Positions 49,576 through 61,439 of a DNA stretch of 64,000 nt are shown in pieces. Below the pieces are notes generated by a model. That model searched no databases and was not told the origin of the DNA. It worked only from the letters and a program-made list of their open reading frames with translations. This DNA is from Carettochelys insculpta. Lineage: Eukaryota; Chordata; Testudines; Carettochelyidae. The stretch is from assembly GCF_033958435.1 (NCBI RefSeq), contig NC_134150.1, positions 40,543,501 through 40,607,500 of the forward strand, written 5' to 3'. Every line of letters starts with the position of its first letter. The first letter of the stretch is position 1. A program made the position numbers and the translations under genes.

Positions 49576-50380
49576 CTGTAATCTCCTTTGGTAGTGAACC
49601 AGCTCCTTTTGATAGCCTTTCAGCACTTGAATGATGGTTCACTCTGGCTCATGTTTTGTGGATGCCCAGTTACCAGTGATATTTACTAAAAAAGAAGACT
49701 TTAAAGAAAAAAGGAGGTGGAGGCAATGTTGGGCTCCTCAAATGGGGCAGAGTGCTGGTCAGCATAGAGTCATTCTACAGATATTTAAAGATAACGAAAA
49801 GTATATCTTTCTGTTGTTCCTTGTCCCCCTGATAAAAACCATTATTTTTTTAGTGTCCTAGGGAACAGAAGCTGATGCAACAATGGTGCTTTTAACAGAC
49901 ACTTTCTGTTCTATGGAAAGAGCTTCAGAAGTATGGATTTAGTTTCAAATGGCTCCTCCTTTGTAAATCACTTAAATGCTGCCACATGAAGTGAAGTAAT
50001 AACCCTTTTTGGAGAGGCAAGAGGATGATATGAGAGTTGATCAAGCTTATTTCCGCACCACAATCCTAGTAAATGGCACCAGTGCTGATACCTACTTATA
50101 GATTTTATCTAATATATTATTATTTTTCTGTTTTCTGGGTACTTATGTGAATTACATTTACTTTTCATGGGCAGTTACTGTTTAATAAACTGAAATTAAG
50201 GCAGCAATTTTGAGAAATAAATTATTGGCAATGTTTTTTCCTCTCCTTACCTCTCTCCCTTTCCCTGTCCTTTTGCATTATATTATTCGTGAATTTAATT
50301 TTCCAAATCTGAGCAAAACTTTTTTAGCCAGCCAATCATGGACATGATATTTTAGCACGAGTATGCATAATATGCTATCA
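49576..50380. other. BANP intron C-D, nothing recognised
   Basis: No supported feature. Confidence 0.5.
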
Positions 50381-50384
50381 AGGA

Positions 50385-50590
50385 GCCATCCATTCACAGA
50401 TTCGTGGAAGCTAAACATGGAAAAGACCTCTACTGTATTAGGTCATATACCCCCTTTGTTTTCAGCCAGTGCAGAATTGCTCCATGCCATCTGTTCTGGC
50501 TCCAGTTCTTTGATCAGACTAGTTTTAAATATCTCAAGCCATAGAGATCCTCCACCCCTTCTCCTGGGAGGCTGATCGTGTTTTAAAAGG
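50385..50590 (-). mobile_element. CR1-like LINE fragment, antisense
   Basis: It carries CACAGATTCGTGGAAGCTAA, then GACTAGTTTTAAATATCTCA and CCCCTTCTCCTGGGAGGCTG, matching in reverse the 3' region of a common reptile CR1 subfamily. Short and decayed. Confidence 0.5.
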
Positions 50591-50910
50591 CTTCAAACTG
50601 GGTGTGAACCTAAAGATAATTCAGGTGTAATCCTCCCCCCTCCCCAAGATTTACCACATCAGTCAGGCATGTACCGGATCAGTTTACGGCATGGGGGATG
50701 TTTAGGAAATGCTGATGTCTTTAAACATGAGAATTGGTGCTGCAACTGGATAGCTGAGATGAAGAGGTGGAGGAGAATGTTCATTTAAAAAAAAAAAACA
50801 AAACAAAATCCAGGAAGCTCTTGTATTTTCCTTTAAGCCCTAGTGTGCAACCTCATCCTTCACTATTCTTTGCCCACTGCATAGCTGCCATTTCTAATTA
50901 ATAACATGTA

Positions 50911-51620
50911 AGCTGTGTCTACACGTGCACGCTACTTCGAAGTAGCGGCACTAACTTCGAAATAGCGCCCGTCACGGCTACACGTGTTGGGCGCTATTTC
51001 AATGTTAACATTGACGTTAGGCGGCGAGACGTCGAAGCTGCTAACCCCATGAGGGGATGGGAATAGCGCCCTACTTCGAAGTTGAACATCGAAGTAGGGC
51101 ACGTGTAGCTGATCCGCGTCCCGCAACATCGAAATAGCGGGGTCCGCCATGGCGGCCATCAGCTGAGGGGTTGAGAGACGCTCTCTCTCCAGCCCCTGCA
51201 GGGCTCTATGGTCACCGTGTTCAGCAGCCCTTAGCCCAGGGCTTCTGGCTACTGCTGCTGCAGCTGGGGATCCATGCTGCATGCACAGGGTCTGCAACCA
51301 GTTGTCGGCTCTGTGGATCTTGTGTTGTTTAGTGCAAGTGTGTCTGGCAGGGGCCCTTTAAGGGAGCAGCTTGCTGTTGAGTCCACCCTGTGACCCTGTC
51401 TGCAGCTGTGCCTGGCACCCTTATTTCGATGTGTGCTACTTGGCGTGTAGACGTTCACTCGCAGCACCTATTTCGATGTGGTGCTGCGCAACATCGATGT
51501 TGAACGTCGACGTTGCCAGCCCTGGAGGACGTGTAGACATTATTCATCGAAATAGCCTATTTCGATGTCGCTACATTGAAATAAGCTCCTTCGATGTAGG
51601 CTTCACGTGTAGACGTAGCC
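50911..51620 (-). mobile_element. Harbinger-type element, 710 bp, GTA duplication
   Basis: The ends AGCTGTGTCTACACGTGCAC and CACGTGTAGACGTAGCC are inverted repeats bounded by GTA at 50908-50910 and 51621-51623. Sub-terminal sequence is full of TTCGAA and ATCGAAATAG motifs. The middle is GC-rich and, on the minus strand, holds two overlapping open frames (ALNNTRSTEPTTGCRPCACS, then MQHGSPAAAAVARSPGLRAA) that may be the N-terminus of an element protein, without catalytic domain. Likely a deletion derivative of a larger transposon. Confidence 0.75.
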
Positions 51621-51623
51621 GTA

Positions 51624-53154
51624 ATGTGTTGGATCCACAGAGATTCTTTATGGATCTATCCAAAGCTATGTAATTACAGGTAGAATGGAAATGTGTTTGT
51701 ATCCCAATTGTTCTAATCTCTACTTTCTTTGGGTTAATTCTTATGTTTGTGGAACCTTTCTAAAGTAATGACTGCCTTCCTTTATTTAGAATACAGGACA
51801 GTTCGAAGACCAATGGAGTGATAGTGTTGCTTTAGGGTCTGATTTTGAGAGATGCCTAGCACTCTCAAGCCTCATTGACTTCATGAAAGCTGGAGTTTGC
51901 TCACTTTATCAAGCGCAGGCCCTGAATAAGCAAAATAGCTTAAAGCTGCCTGAATGGATTGTGCATGAGAAATCCTTCCTTAACTATCAAAGGCCTTGTA
52001 AGTGATAGAACAGTACTTTTATAACAGGGTTAGGAGATAGAAAGCCTCTATGAAAACATTTAATCTCTGTGGTCACAGTAAGAGGAAAAGCCGTCCAGTC
52101 ATTGAATACGGATAGTTTGGTTGTGCAAGAATTAATGTACATCTCATCTGGTAAATGCATATTGTTCTGTGCAAGAAAATTTATGATTTCATGAAACTCA
52201 TAAACTGAATTCCAGAAAGCTGCATAACTATTTCTGTCGAGCTTGGAAACCTACCTGTTCCATTTTTTTCTTTCTTTTCCTTTTTTCTTGAAAGAGTTAA
52301 ACAGTGCACAGTGGAAATGCCTAAAGATGATAGTGCCACTGCTGATAAAATGTAAATAAATTCATGCACTGTTCAGATTTCTGTCATGCCAGTTATTTCC
52401 AAACCCACAAGCTCCTTCGGAAGGGGAGAAATTTTCATTGTTGAGTCATATGTTAGTTTTGCTTGGCTGTATATATAGTGGCTTTTGCCATCCAGATGGA
52501 ATTCTGAGACCCTGTGAAAAGGGCTTATGTAACTGGATGTCTCAGAAATGATTTTAAATTTTGTGTGTGTAAGAATATAAAATATAGTTAAGTGACAAGA
52601 CCTTTATTTTTCCATGTGCTCTGATGCAGGTTGTGATGTCAGACTAAACTGTGCAGCCTTTTCCAGCATAAACGTAACCGTCTTGTTGGTTTATCTTTCA
52701 AGACATGGAAATCAAAAGCTGTATGGAGCATGGATGTTGGCAACAGCTTTCTCAGAATGAGAAATATTTATTTTCGCCAAGAAAACACTGTCATTTCCAT
52801 TATTGGTGATTCCTATTACTGAAACACCAAGCTTTAATTTTAAACTATGATTTGCCCCACAGAGGTGTAAATCCATCAGTTATTTAGATTTGGTCCAAGA
52901 CAAAACAAAATTATGTTTGAGGAACACTGGGGATCTGTTCCTTCTTAAAGATCCAATGCAAAAAATAAGACCTTTTTCATCCTCATCATAAATGGATGCT
53001 GTAATCTTCATACCTGCAGTTCAAAAAGGCAAATGTTATTACAGTTCTTTGGGGTGTGACCTTCTTGAAAAAAGAAAATGTTTTTTCAACAGAGTTAATG
53101 TTAATCAGTAAGGCAATAATATATATATTTTTTGTTTGCTTACTGTTTTAACAC
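51624..53154. other. BANP intron C-D, nothing recognised
   Basis: No supported feature. Confidence 0.5.
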
Positions 53155-53157
53155 CAT

Positions 53158-53573
53158 GGCCGTGTCTACACTAGCCAAAAACTTCGAAATGGCCATGCAA
53201 ACGGCCATTTAGAAGTTTGCTAATGAAGTGCTGAAATACATATTCAGCGCCTCATTAGCATGTGGGTGGCCGCAGCACTTCGAAATTGACACGGCTCGCT
53301 GCCGCGCGGCTTGTCCACACAGGGCTCCTTTTTGAAAGGACCCCGGCAACTTCGAAGTCCCCTTATTCCCATCTGAATAAGGGGACTTCAAAGTAGCCGG
53401 GGTCCTTTCGAAAAGGAGCCTTGTCTGGATGAGCCGCGCGGCAGCGAGCCGTGTCAATTTCGAAGTTCCGCAGCCTCCCGTGTGCTAATGAGGTGCTGAA
53501 TATGTATTTCAGCGCTTCATTAGTAAACTTCTAAATGGCCATTTCGAAGTTTTTGGCTAGTATCGACGTAGCC
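53158..53573. mobile_element. Long palindromic Harbinger MITE (copy 2), CAT duplication
   Basis: Same family as the copy at 23724: ends GGCCGTGTCTACACTAGCC and GGCTAGTATCGACGTAGCC, arms with AAACTTCGAAATGGCCAT, GCGCCTCATTAGCATG, CTCCTTTTTGAAAGGACCCC and TCCCCTTATTC, folding back through a loop near 53368-53375. CAT flanks both sides (53155-53157 and 53574-53576). It keeps a segment (GAGCCGCGCGGCAGCGAGCC) that the first copy has partly lost. No coding. Confidence 0.87.
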
Positions 53574-53576
53574 CAT

Positions 53577-54265
53577 ATTTGGGAAAGGTTAAGGGAAGAA
53601 CAGTTGAAATTTCTTGTGATTCTTAACACTGTTAAAAACCACTTTGTAGCTGAACACATTTTGAAGATCATTTTTATCTACCTTGAAAATGTTTCCACGC
53701 TAGTCAGTAAAAGTGATTTTTGTCTAATATCGTTTGATCAATTTATAATTTTTTTAGATATGGGAATATGAATTGCATGCTGTATTAGTATGCTTGAATC
53801 CTGGTAAAATATGTATTTGACAAAAGGAAATGAAATGTGAATCTTTTGTCCATTTAGAGGCAAATTCCATTATGTGCCATGAATTCTTGGAGCTGCAAGA
53901 TGGACATCAGAGCCTGTTTGGGCAGGGTACTACAAAAGGATGAGAAGGGGATTTTTGTGTTTTATAGGATGTTGAGCTCTGTGGGCTATAGGGGGAGTGA
54001 ACTGCTATTTAATTTTATTTTTGTTCTAGTAACTTTTGCTTGGGGAGCCACAAGTCTTGGGGAGATGTGTCTTTTAATTTCTCTGTAAATTTAAATATAT
54101 TTTAAAAAGTATAACCTATGTTATTAATGAAACCTGGATTCCTTTAAAAATTAAAAAAATATTCCAACTCATTGGGAATATTAGGTAGTTTGCCTTTGTT
54201 TTATGTTAGCATTTTTTTAAAAAATGCAGATGCTGACTTTTTTAATGAGGTAATTTGAGTCTGTG
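53577..54265. other. BANP intron C-D, nothing recognised
   Basis: No supported feature. Confidence 0.5.
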
Positions 54266-54710
54266 AAAGAGTCCAATGAAGTGGCAAATTAGCTGGTTGT
54301 GGAGTCCTGGGCCAAAGCAAATGGGGTCCCCTCCCCATTCCTTCTGCCTACAGTACCACTGCCTTTTAGCACTCCTGCCAGGGAAATGGGGTTGGGATGC
54401 AGGGACTTCCCCTACCTTGGTGCTCTGCCAGAGAGGTGGGTTGGAGCATGGGAGCTCTCCTGGCCTGCCCAGCACACCTACCAGTGAGCAGGAACAAGCC
54501 CTCATGCCCCTTCTCTGCTGTCTGGCAGGAGTGCTGTATGGACGGAGGGAGTGGGGCAAGCCCCCATGCCTGGACACCACATGCAGGCAGAGCATTTTGA
54601 CCCATTTTTCCAGGGCCTCCCAAATTGGCTGGGGCCCCGGTGCAAAGTTTCCATGGGCCCAGTGGCTAATCCACCATTTGTCCAGCAGGTAATGGGCTCC
54701 AGCATTTGAG
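54266..54710. repeat. GC-rich repeat-like block
   Basis: An abrupt GC-rich island with overlapping open frames on both strands and no recognisable domain. GGGGCCCCGGTGCAAAGTTT near 54630 resembles hAT-like turtle repeats. No clear ends or duplication. Confidence 0.35.
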
Positions 54711-54848
54711 TCCAGTGGCTTTCATTTGTGGTGCTTTGCTGAATTGGGGCCTAAGTGCTAGTTGTGTGGCCGTTTGGTTTTCTTTTAATGTTGGTTGATT
54801 TCTCTTGCTTTTCTCAAGGGAAATGATTCCTGGACCACACTGCAATAT

Positions 54849-55487
54849 TTATTGTGGGTAGAATTGTGCAAAGTGATGGATTCTGCATTTTGCCATGAAG
54901 TGACATGAGGACAGAGTTATTGTGCTGTCCATTGGCATAGCTGAGGGGCCTGGTCTGAGGAAGCATTGCTCTGCCATCTGAGTGTTTCCTTTTAAATTGC
55001 CTCTGCTGCACACAGGGGGTGTATGGGGTGTCCAGGGAAGGGCAGCACCTCTGGTGTGGGGACTTGTCATGTCTTTTCGGGGCAGTTTGTGCACCTTTGG
55101 TCCCCCTGGCACCCAGCTCTCACCTGTGGCTCCAAGAAGCTGCAGCATGCAGTGGGCCACATCCTGGTAAACCGCTTTGACAGGTGGGCTAAACCAGATA
55201 AGGGTAGCCGGCAGGTCTGAAACCTGCAGTGAGATAGGGAATTGCTTGTCCCAGCATGCAAAGTCACCCCGGCAGACTGGGTGGATGACAGCAGCAGCAA
55301 GATCCAATGACGAGGAAGGCGGTTCTGCAACTCTCTGTGGAGAGTGAAGGGCATGACAAGGCATCAAAGACAGCATGGCCATCCACTGCAGCCTAAGAAG
55401 TCCCAGCCGTGACGACATTTCATGCCACTGGAACCAGGCTTCTGAGGCTGGGAGAGTGGAACTGCCCCTGTGCAATGGCTTTTCCAC
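54849..55487 (-). other. Long unassigned open frame, 212 codons, probably not a gene
   Basis: A minus-strand frame begins MEKPLHRGSSTLPASEAWFQ and ends RIHHFAQFYPQ. I recognise no domain, signal peptide or membrane segment. A second minus-strand frame (55067-55354) and two plus-strand frames overlap it, the composition is moderately GC-rich, and there is no splice or promoter context. It may be a relic of a transposon-encoded protein; most likely it is not expressed. Confidence 0.25.
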
Positions 55488-55826
55488 TTAAAACATTCTC
55501 CTGCACAGGTTCTTTGCACATTCTCTTTGCACATTCTTTGCTGCTCAGAGACAATGTTCTTCTTCAAATATTACCTTTTAGAGTTGGTAACTTCCAGGTA
55601 AAAACTTAAAAGTCATGTCTCTGATGGGAGCATTTAAATATTGAATTTCAGATGCATGATTTACTGTTTTTGGTGTCAACCATAAAAGGATGCATAAACC
55701 TATCTATAGCCAGTTGGTAGCCTAGGATTTTACACGCTTTCTGAGGCTGTGTTTTTAAATAGGCCTGTCTACAGTTTTTATTATAGTGCACATGCATTGC
55801 ACCCTGTAATAGTCTTTGAACAGTAA

Positions 55827-56240
55827 GGCCGTGTCTACACTTGCACTTCTCTTTCAAAAGCAGAATGCAAATGAGGAAAATTGAAAATGCAAATGAGGCA
55901 CTGATTTACGTATCTTGTGCTTCATTTGCATACTCTCTTTTTGGGAGAGATTCTTTGGAAAGAAAAAAAGCAGTGTAGATGGGGCTCTTTTGAAAATAAA
56001 CCCCATCTTGGAAAGAACCCTTCCTCCTGAAACAAAATAGGAAGAAAGGTTCTTTTGAAGATGGGGTTTATGTCCAAAAGAGCCCCATCTGCACTGCTTT
56101 TTTTTTCTTTCAAAAGAATCTCTTCCTAAAAGAGATGATGCAAATGAAGCATGATATGTAAATCAGTGCATCATTTGCATTTTTGATTTTCCTCATTTGC
56201 ATTCCTCTTTCGAAAGAGGAATGCAAGTGTAGACACAGCC
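55827..56240. mobile_element. Long palindromic Harbinger MITE, 414 bp, TAA duplication
   Basis: A different subfamily: ends GGCCGTGTCTACACTTGCA and TGCAAGTGTAGACACAGCC, arms with ATGCAAATGAGGAAAAT, GAGAGATTCTTTGGAAAG, GGGGCTCTTTTGAAAATAAA and CCCCATCTTGGAAAGAACC, folding near 56030. TAA flanks both sides (55824-55826 and 56241-56243), the TWA target typical of PIF/Harbinger. No coding. Confidence 0.88.
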
Positions 56241-56243
56241 TAA

Positions 56244-58280
56244 GTGGGCCCCTTTGTTTGATGGACCTGAGTGTGATGGTTGTTAAAAAGGGATCATGAA
56301 AAACAAGAATTTTTACTCAGCTGAGTCATTTTCTCCCTTTTAAAAATACTGATCTTTCCCCCTTCCTTTCTTTTTTGGAGGTGTGTTCACTAAGGAATGA
56401 GAGCACTATACTTGGACATGATCACCTGATGCTATAACTGATATTTCCAAAGCACATGTTATTGGAAACATCGCCGGAGTTAGGCAGTTTTGGCACCTGG
56501 CAAAATATAGCAGAGCTTCAGGTTTCTCATGAATGTGCACATTTTTACTCTCTCCTTCCTCCCCAGACTTGAACATTTCAGGGTTATTTAAGAGAAATAC
56601 ATTGGCCTCAGTATTGTGGCTATGAAGGCTGGAATTTACAAAAAGAAATCTCAAACAGTGGCTCTTCTAAAATTATTTTTGTATGGTCAGTGCATGGCCA
56701 CACTTAGGCTTGGAAGTACTGAAATCTAAAGGCATGAAACCAACTCTGAAGGTGGTTACTGTACAAGTATACTCGGAATTGGGTTGTCACTCCTTATTAT
56801 CAGTGGCAGTGGTATACTTGATGGGGCTCAGGGCAGAACAAAAGGATGGGCCTGTAGACCAAGAACAAAGCCCAAGTCCATGGGCTGCGGATGAAGCCCA
56901 ACTCAGCTGGTGTCACTGCTCACCAATCCAAATGTTGCTCTGCATCCCACAGAGGCGCCGCACAGTTTGAAAACCTTTGCTTCAGTGTGATTTATTTCCA
57001 CTTTAAAAACTAAATTATTGTAATACACACATGGCATTTACCCACAGTGATTCTGTAGATATGATGTAATTTAGCTTCCCTGGACCCCCTGTGACGTTGG
57101 GTCCCAGGTTATTAATTACTTTGCTTGCTAACCCTAACAGTGGCCCAGTTATTTATTTAGTAGAAATGACTGCACATTTATTATACCTTTTGTTAAAAGA
57201 TAATAGATTTTTGTCAGCCAAAATCCCAGATAATCAGCCCACTTCACTCTTCTGTGCATGCAGTAATTCAAAGCTTAAAATGTCAGACTTAGGTTTTCAT
57301 CCACTTCTGTCAATTTTATGTTTAAAAATAATGAAAAAAGTGCACCTTTTAAAATTCTAGTTTGACAAGCTATTTTTTCTCCCAGAAGTTTGAAAATCAT
57401 GTTGGAATTGTAAAGAAAAAAAAGAACGTTTGACTTTTATAGATTAAAACATATATTTATTTAAATTTATGAAAATGCAACCAGGTAGTGGTCATGGGGT
57501 ATTTATTATATATTAAAATAAAGAAATATTATTATAATTAGGCTCAGTGGGCAGTAAAGATGGAACTCTACTAGATGCCTCAATATAATAAAAATATAAA
57601 CATTCTTATCTTTAATTTTTGAAAATATCCTATATTCGTAGAGTATGGGCAGGATTCTTAATTGGCAGTATTTACAAATAAGACGAAAAGGCAACCAGTT
57701 TCTGGAATCTTTCTAATTTTATGACTAAGAAGCTAGCATGTTGGCATCAAGTTTTGTGTTTTGGGGAAGAATTATTGCATTTTTTCTTTTCATATTATAA
57801 TTGTAATATCTTTCTATATTGTTCTTAACTATGTTCCTTTCTTTATTACTTGCTACTTGTTGTGAGTTGCTTCCTCTGCTGAATTATTTCTGACTTTGAA
57901 AGAAACAAGAGGGCTATTCTTGGTATGTATGTACTCTGAAAAAAAGACTGTCACCTTTTCTCAATCTAATGCACATCAAGTGTCTGCAGAATTTGAAAGT
58001 ATGTTTCTTTTACATGCAGCCTGTGAACAGATTCTTTCTTCTAACGTTCATTGCATGGCTGTTGTCAGCCATCTATAAAGTCTTCCAAAACATTTTTTTC
58101 TGACCAGTGCAAACTTGGTAAAGAAGAAACCATCTCCTTTCAAAAATATGTTGAATCTTTTTTCATTTGTCATTTTTTTTAACTTTTATACAAATGCATC
58201 ACAAATTAGAATTAAGAAACACACTTGTATTCCAATCCAGGGTTTTCCCTCAAAGAGTTAATAAGAAACTCTTGCCTAGA
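56244..58280. other. BANP intron C-D, nothing firmly recognised
   Basis: AT-rich intron. GCGCCGCACAGTTTGAAAAC near 56955 resembles a hAT end, without a partner. The rest shows nothing. Confidence 0.45.
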
Positions 58281-58299
58281 TTTAGATTTTTTTCCCCCC

Positions 58300-58700
58300 C
58301 AAATGCTTGTTGGTCTTGGGCCCTTGACACTGAGGTGGAGCTGGCACTGTTCCCATTCTTGCGTCATTCCTGGTACTGCAGACCTCAGGACATGTCAGCA
58401 CTGATGCCATCCTGGCAGCATCAGCAGCAACTGCTGGTTCTGTGGGACTATCACCAACCCCAGCTACCCCCTTATAGGACCATATCGGGGGTGTCAGTAC
58501 CACAAGCCCTGATGTCATCCACCCCTCACAGATACCATTCTGCAGTGGACTCAGAGTATGCACCCACTTGTGCGACACAGAGTGCAGCACTGAGGTTCCC
58601 TTTAGGGGTGAAAGGCCTGGCACGGAAGTCCCCCCATCATGGTGTGTGGGGTACCAGTGCAAATGTTTGGTCCAGCACCAACTCTGGCACCTGAACTAGA
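58300..58700 (+). repeat. GC-richer repeat-like segment, possibly a decayed gag-like region
   Basis: Open frame 58167-58694 (175 codons) contains a His/Pro/Gln-rich stretch (WQHQQQLLVLWDYHQPQLPP) and motifs such as LRHSWYCRPQD. The nucleotide text (GGTACTGCAGACC, GGGGGTGTCAGTACCAC) resembles serine/proline-rich gag regions of reptile retroelements. No zinc knuckle is visible. Very uncertain. Confidence 0.25.
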
Positions 58701-58984
58701 GGTTTTGGAGAGTTGGGTGACTCTGGATTCTCCCTGTGGGGAACTGGAGGCTATGAAAGTCCCCATCTTGTAGGTCTCCTTGTCCCCAGGTGAGGTCATG
58801 CCTGGTACTTCAACACTGTTCTCCCTCTCCCTGCATTAGCAGGCCTGAATCTTTCAGCTCTTTCACTCTAAACAGGTGTCCTCTGCTTTCAGTGTTTCAG
58901 TATTGCTACCTATTATAAGACTGGTGTATCGAAATGTATCCATTATCTGTAACACAGAGTGGTCTCCTTTCCTTATTTTTCCTC

Positions 58985-59990
58985 AATACAGCAAATTCTG
59001 TGGCATCTTTTATGTGACTTGACTTAAACCCTTGTACTCTGAGTGGGGCTTAGGTCATCTACAAGTCTCCTCCACTTCACTCTGTCTCGAGACAAAACTT
59101 CTAGCTGACTACAGGAATACCCCAGTTGTTGTCCTTCAGTCTCAGTAGATCCTCTCCGTGTTGTTCGAGGTCTTACTCTTTTGCGTTTTCCTTGCAGGTT
59201 CCATGTGACAGCTTGATGGATGATGCTGGATGATGGTTTTCTGAGAGAGTGGCCTAGTCATCCCCACTTTCTTCTCTTGATTTGAACATCAAGTGGTTCT
59301 TGTCCTGCTCAGTTCCAAAGCTCTTCATTTGTGATAAAGTCTTGCCATTTGATGTGAAGGATGCACCTCAGCCATCTCTTTATGAATGTCTGTAGCTTAT
59401 GATTTGAAGACATTTTAGTAAGTCAGGTCTTGCATCCATGTAAGAGCATACTCTTCACCTTTGTCCTGAAGATCTGCAGTTTTGTCTTCACAGATATTAT
59501 TTGTGAACTTCACATTGGACAAAGAGCTGTTGCTTTCCTTATCCTGACACTGATATCCTTGTCTGTTCCTCCATCTGTGCCCATAATACTCCCCAAGTAG
59601 GTGAACTGCTTCATATCTTCCAGGACATTCCCTCCCAGTTTGACGGTGTTGTTGTAGGACTGGTTGGTCCTCATTGTCTTGGTCTTTCCCTTGTTAATGC
59701 TGAGTGGAGTCATTGCAGTAGTTTTATTTAGTGTTGTGAGCTTTTCTTCCATGCTTTCATGTCAGTGTGAAAGGAGGGCGACATTGTCAGCAAAATCAAT
59801 GTCCTTTAGCTGTTTGAAAAGTGTCCACTGAATGCCCTGTTGATGGTCATCTGTTGTCCTGCTCATAATCCAGTTCACTGTGGGCAAGAACAGGAGAGGT
59901 GACAATAGGCACCCTTGTTCCACTCCTGAGAGTATGCTGAAGGATTGTGAACAACTTGACATGTTGAGGCTTCATACGTTGAATGGATCA
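58985..59990 (-). mobile_element. RTE-like LINE fragment, antisense, decayed
   Basis: On the minus strand the reverse transcriptase reads SGVEQGCLLSPLLFLPTVNW, then DIDFADNVALLSH (the FADD active-site motif, here FADN). It continues KTKTMRTNQSYNNTVKLGGN, LEDMKQFTYLGSIMGTDGGT and DKDISVRIRKA, and further on a C-terminal part with KRKRVRPRTTRR and DRVKWRRLVDDL. This order fits RTE-type endonuclease/reverse transcriptase LINEs. A frameshift separates the two main pieces, and the second catalytic Asp is changed, so the copy is dead. Confidence 0.8.
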
Positions 59991-60189
59991 GGTTAATAAT
60001 TTTGAATGGAGTTTAGGGTAACCTTATAGTCAGCTGAGATAAATTGGAAACTGTGTTGCTGGGCATATTGAGTGGTCTAGTTGAGAAGCATCCAACTCAA
60101 TTTTCTATCAAGAAATTGGACTAATTATTTAATTGTGTTTTGCAATGTGACTCATCATTAAGATAGTTGGATGGGATTTAATTGCAATT

Positions 60190-60475
60190 TTGCCAAACCC
60201 AAAAGTTCAGTCATGACCCAGACCCTCAAAATCATGACATTTAAAAGAATTTATACATATTTGCATTATGGTTTTTAAAATTTTAGCATTTATTCTTTCA
60301 AGCTTTTCTCTTCAACTGAGGGCTAGAAACTCTTTTTTTTTTAATGAAGGCTGAGATTACCATATAATCAGATGACTTCAGGCAACTGGGACTTTAAGAA
60401 AAACACCAAATATTGCAAGACTTGTAATAAAATCCTGAGAGTTGGCAGCACAGTACTGGGAACTCGTGAAAATGC
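60190..60475 (+). repeat. Dispersed repeat with CATGACATTT / TGAGAGTTGGCA motifs (copy 3)
   Basis: Order of motifs: CAAAATCATGACATTTAAAA, GAGGGCTAGAAACTC, TAATCAGATGACTTCAGGCA, ACTGGGACTTTAAGAAAAAC, ATCCTGAGAGTTGGCAGCAC. The same order appears at 25600-25755 and in reverse near 11.3-11.6 kb. An old interspersed repeat, family name not known to me. Confidence 0.55.
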
Positions 60476-61098
60476 TGATAATACCTTATGCATTTCTTTC
60501 CCATTATTTTTAACCATACTTTCTTGGAAGCTGACACCATTTCTGTTACGGTTGTAACACAACTCTATGTTTGGTGCTTGCTGCTTCTGTTTCTTTTGAA
60601 ACTAGGCCTATGTTTACTGCAAAGATTGTGAACCTGGAGGTAGTTTGCAGGGTAACCAAACCAATGAGCTTCACTGGAAAATCTTCATGCAGTTTAACTC
60701 ACAAGCTTTTTTTATTTTCACATAGTGAATGAGGAAACCAAAATAATCTATTGAAATGGCTGTAATAGGAATGTGTTGAAGAACATCCTTAGAATGACCT
60801 GACTTGATGGCACTCGATAGCTGACCTGACTTGATACCTTCAAAAGGTCACTTTTGTCAGTTTGCAATTAGTTAGTTGGTTCTGAAGCATCAGCAGACAT
60901 GCTCCAGAAGGCTTTATTTGGGGGAAGAAAAAAGGGGGGGGCAGAAAAAGAAAAAAGCATATATATCAACCCTGTTGAAGAATTATTACTGGCCTTTAGG
61001 TACCACTAGTTTTCTACAAATTGTGGCTGCAGGGGAATTTTAAACATAGCTTTGTCCACATTTGGCCAACAAAAAACTCATCTATCAAATTTGCAGTA
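60476..61098. other. BANP intron C-D, nothing recognised
   Basis: Short direct repeat CCTGACTTGATGGCACTCG / CCTGACTTGATACC near 60795-60840; nothing else. Confidence 0.5.
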
Positions 61099-61106
61099 GC
61101 ATGCAT

Positions 61107-61439
61107 CCAGGCCTGCCAACCGGGGGTGGAGTGGGGAGGGGAACAAAGGGGGCAGTTGCACTTGGCCCCACTGTTTCAAAGGGGCAGGAGCTCTGGCTGC
61201 TACTACGGCTACTATTTTGGCAGCAGTGGCAGCCGAAGCTTCAGGCTCTTTTGAAGTACTGCTCCACTGAGTGTGCACATGCGCTCTCTCTTTCTCTCTC
61301 CCCCACTCTGTGTTGGGTGCAGCGCTGTGGCTACTCTAGGCTCTGCCTCTTCTGCCCTTGGTCCCCACCCCTTCTAGAGCACAGATCTGGGCCCCCTTGC
61401 CACCTTGCCCTGTGGCCTACGGTAGCTGTTGGCCCTGTT
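61107..61439 (+). mobile_element. Nonautonomous hAT-like element, 333 bp
   Basis: GCATGCATC occurs as a direct repeat immediately left (61099-61107) and right (61440-61448), consistent with an 8-bp hAT target duplication. The ends (CCAGGCCTGCCAAC and GTTGGCCCTGTT) are roughly inverted. The core shares order and wording with the block at 34246-34331. It ends about 280 bp before BANP exon D. The open frames inside are repeat-derived. Confidence 0.6.

Noticed and set aside
58167..58694. 175-codon plus-strand open frame
   Set aside because: No recognised domain; composition suggests a decayed retroelement or chance rather than a host gene.
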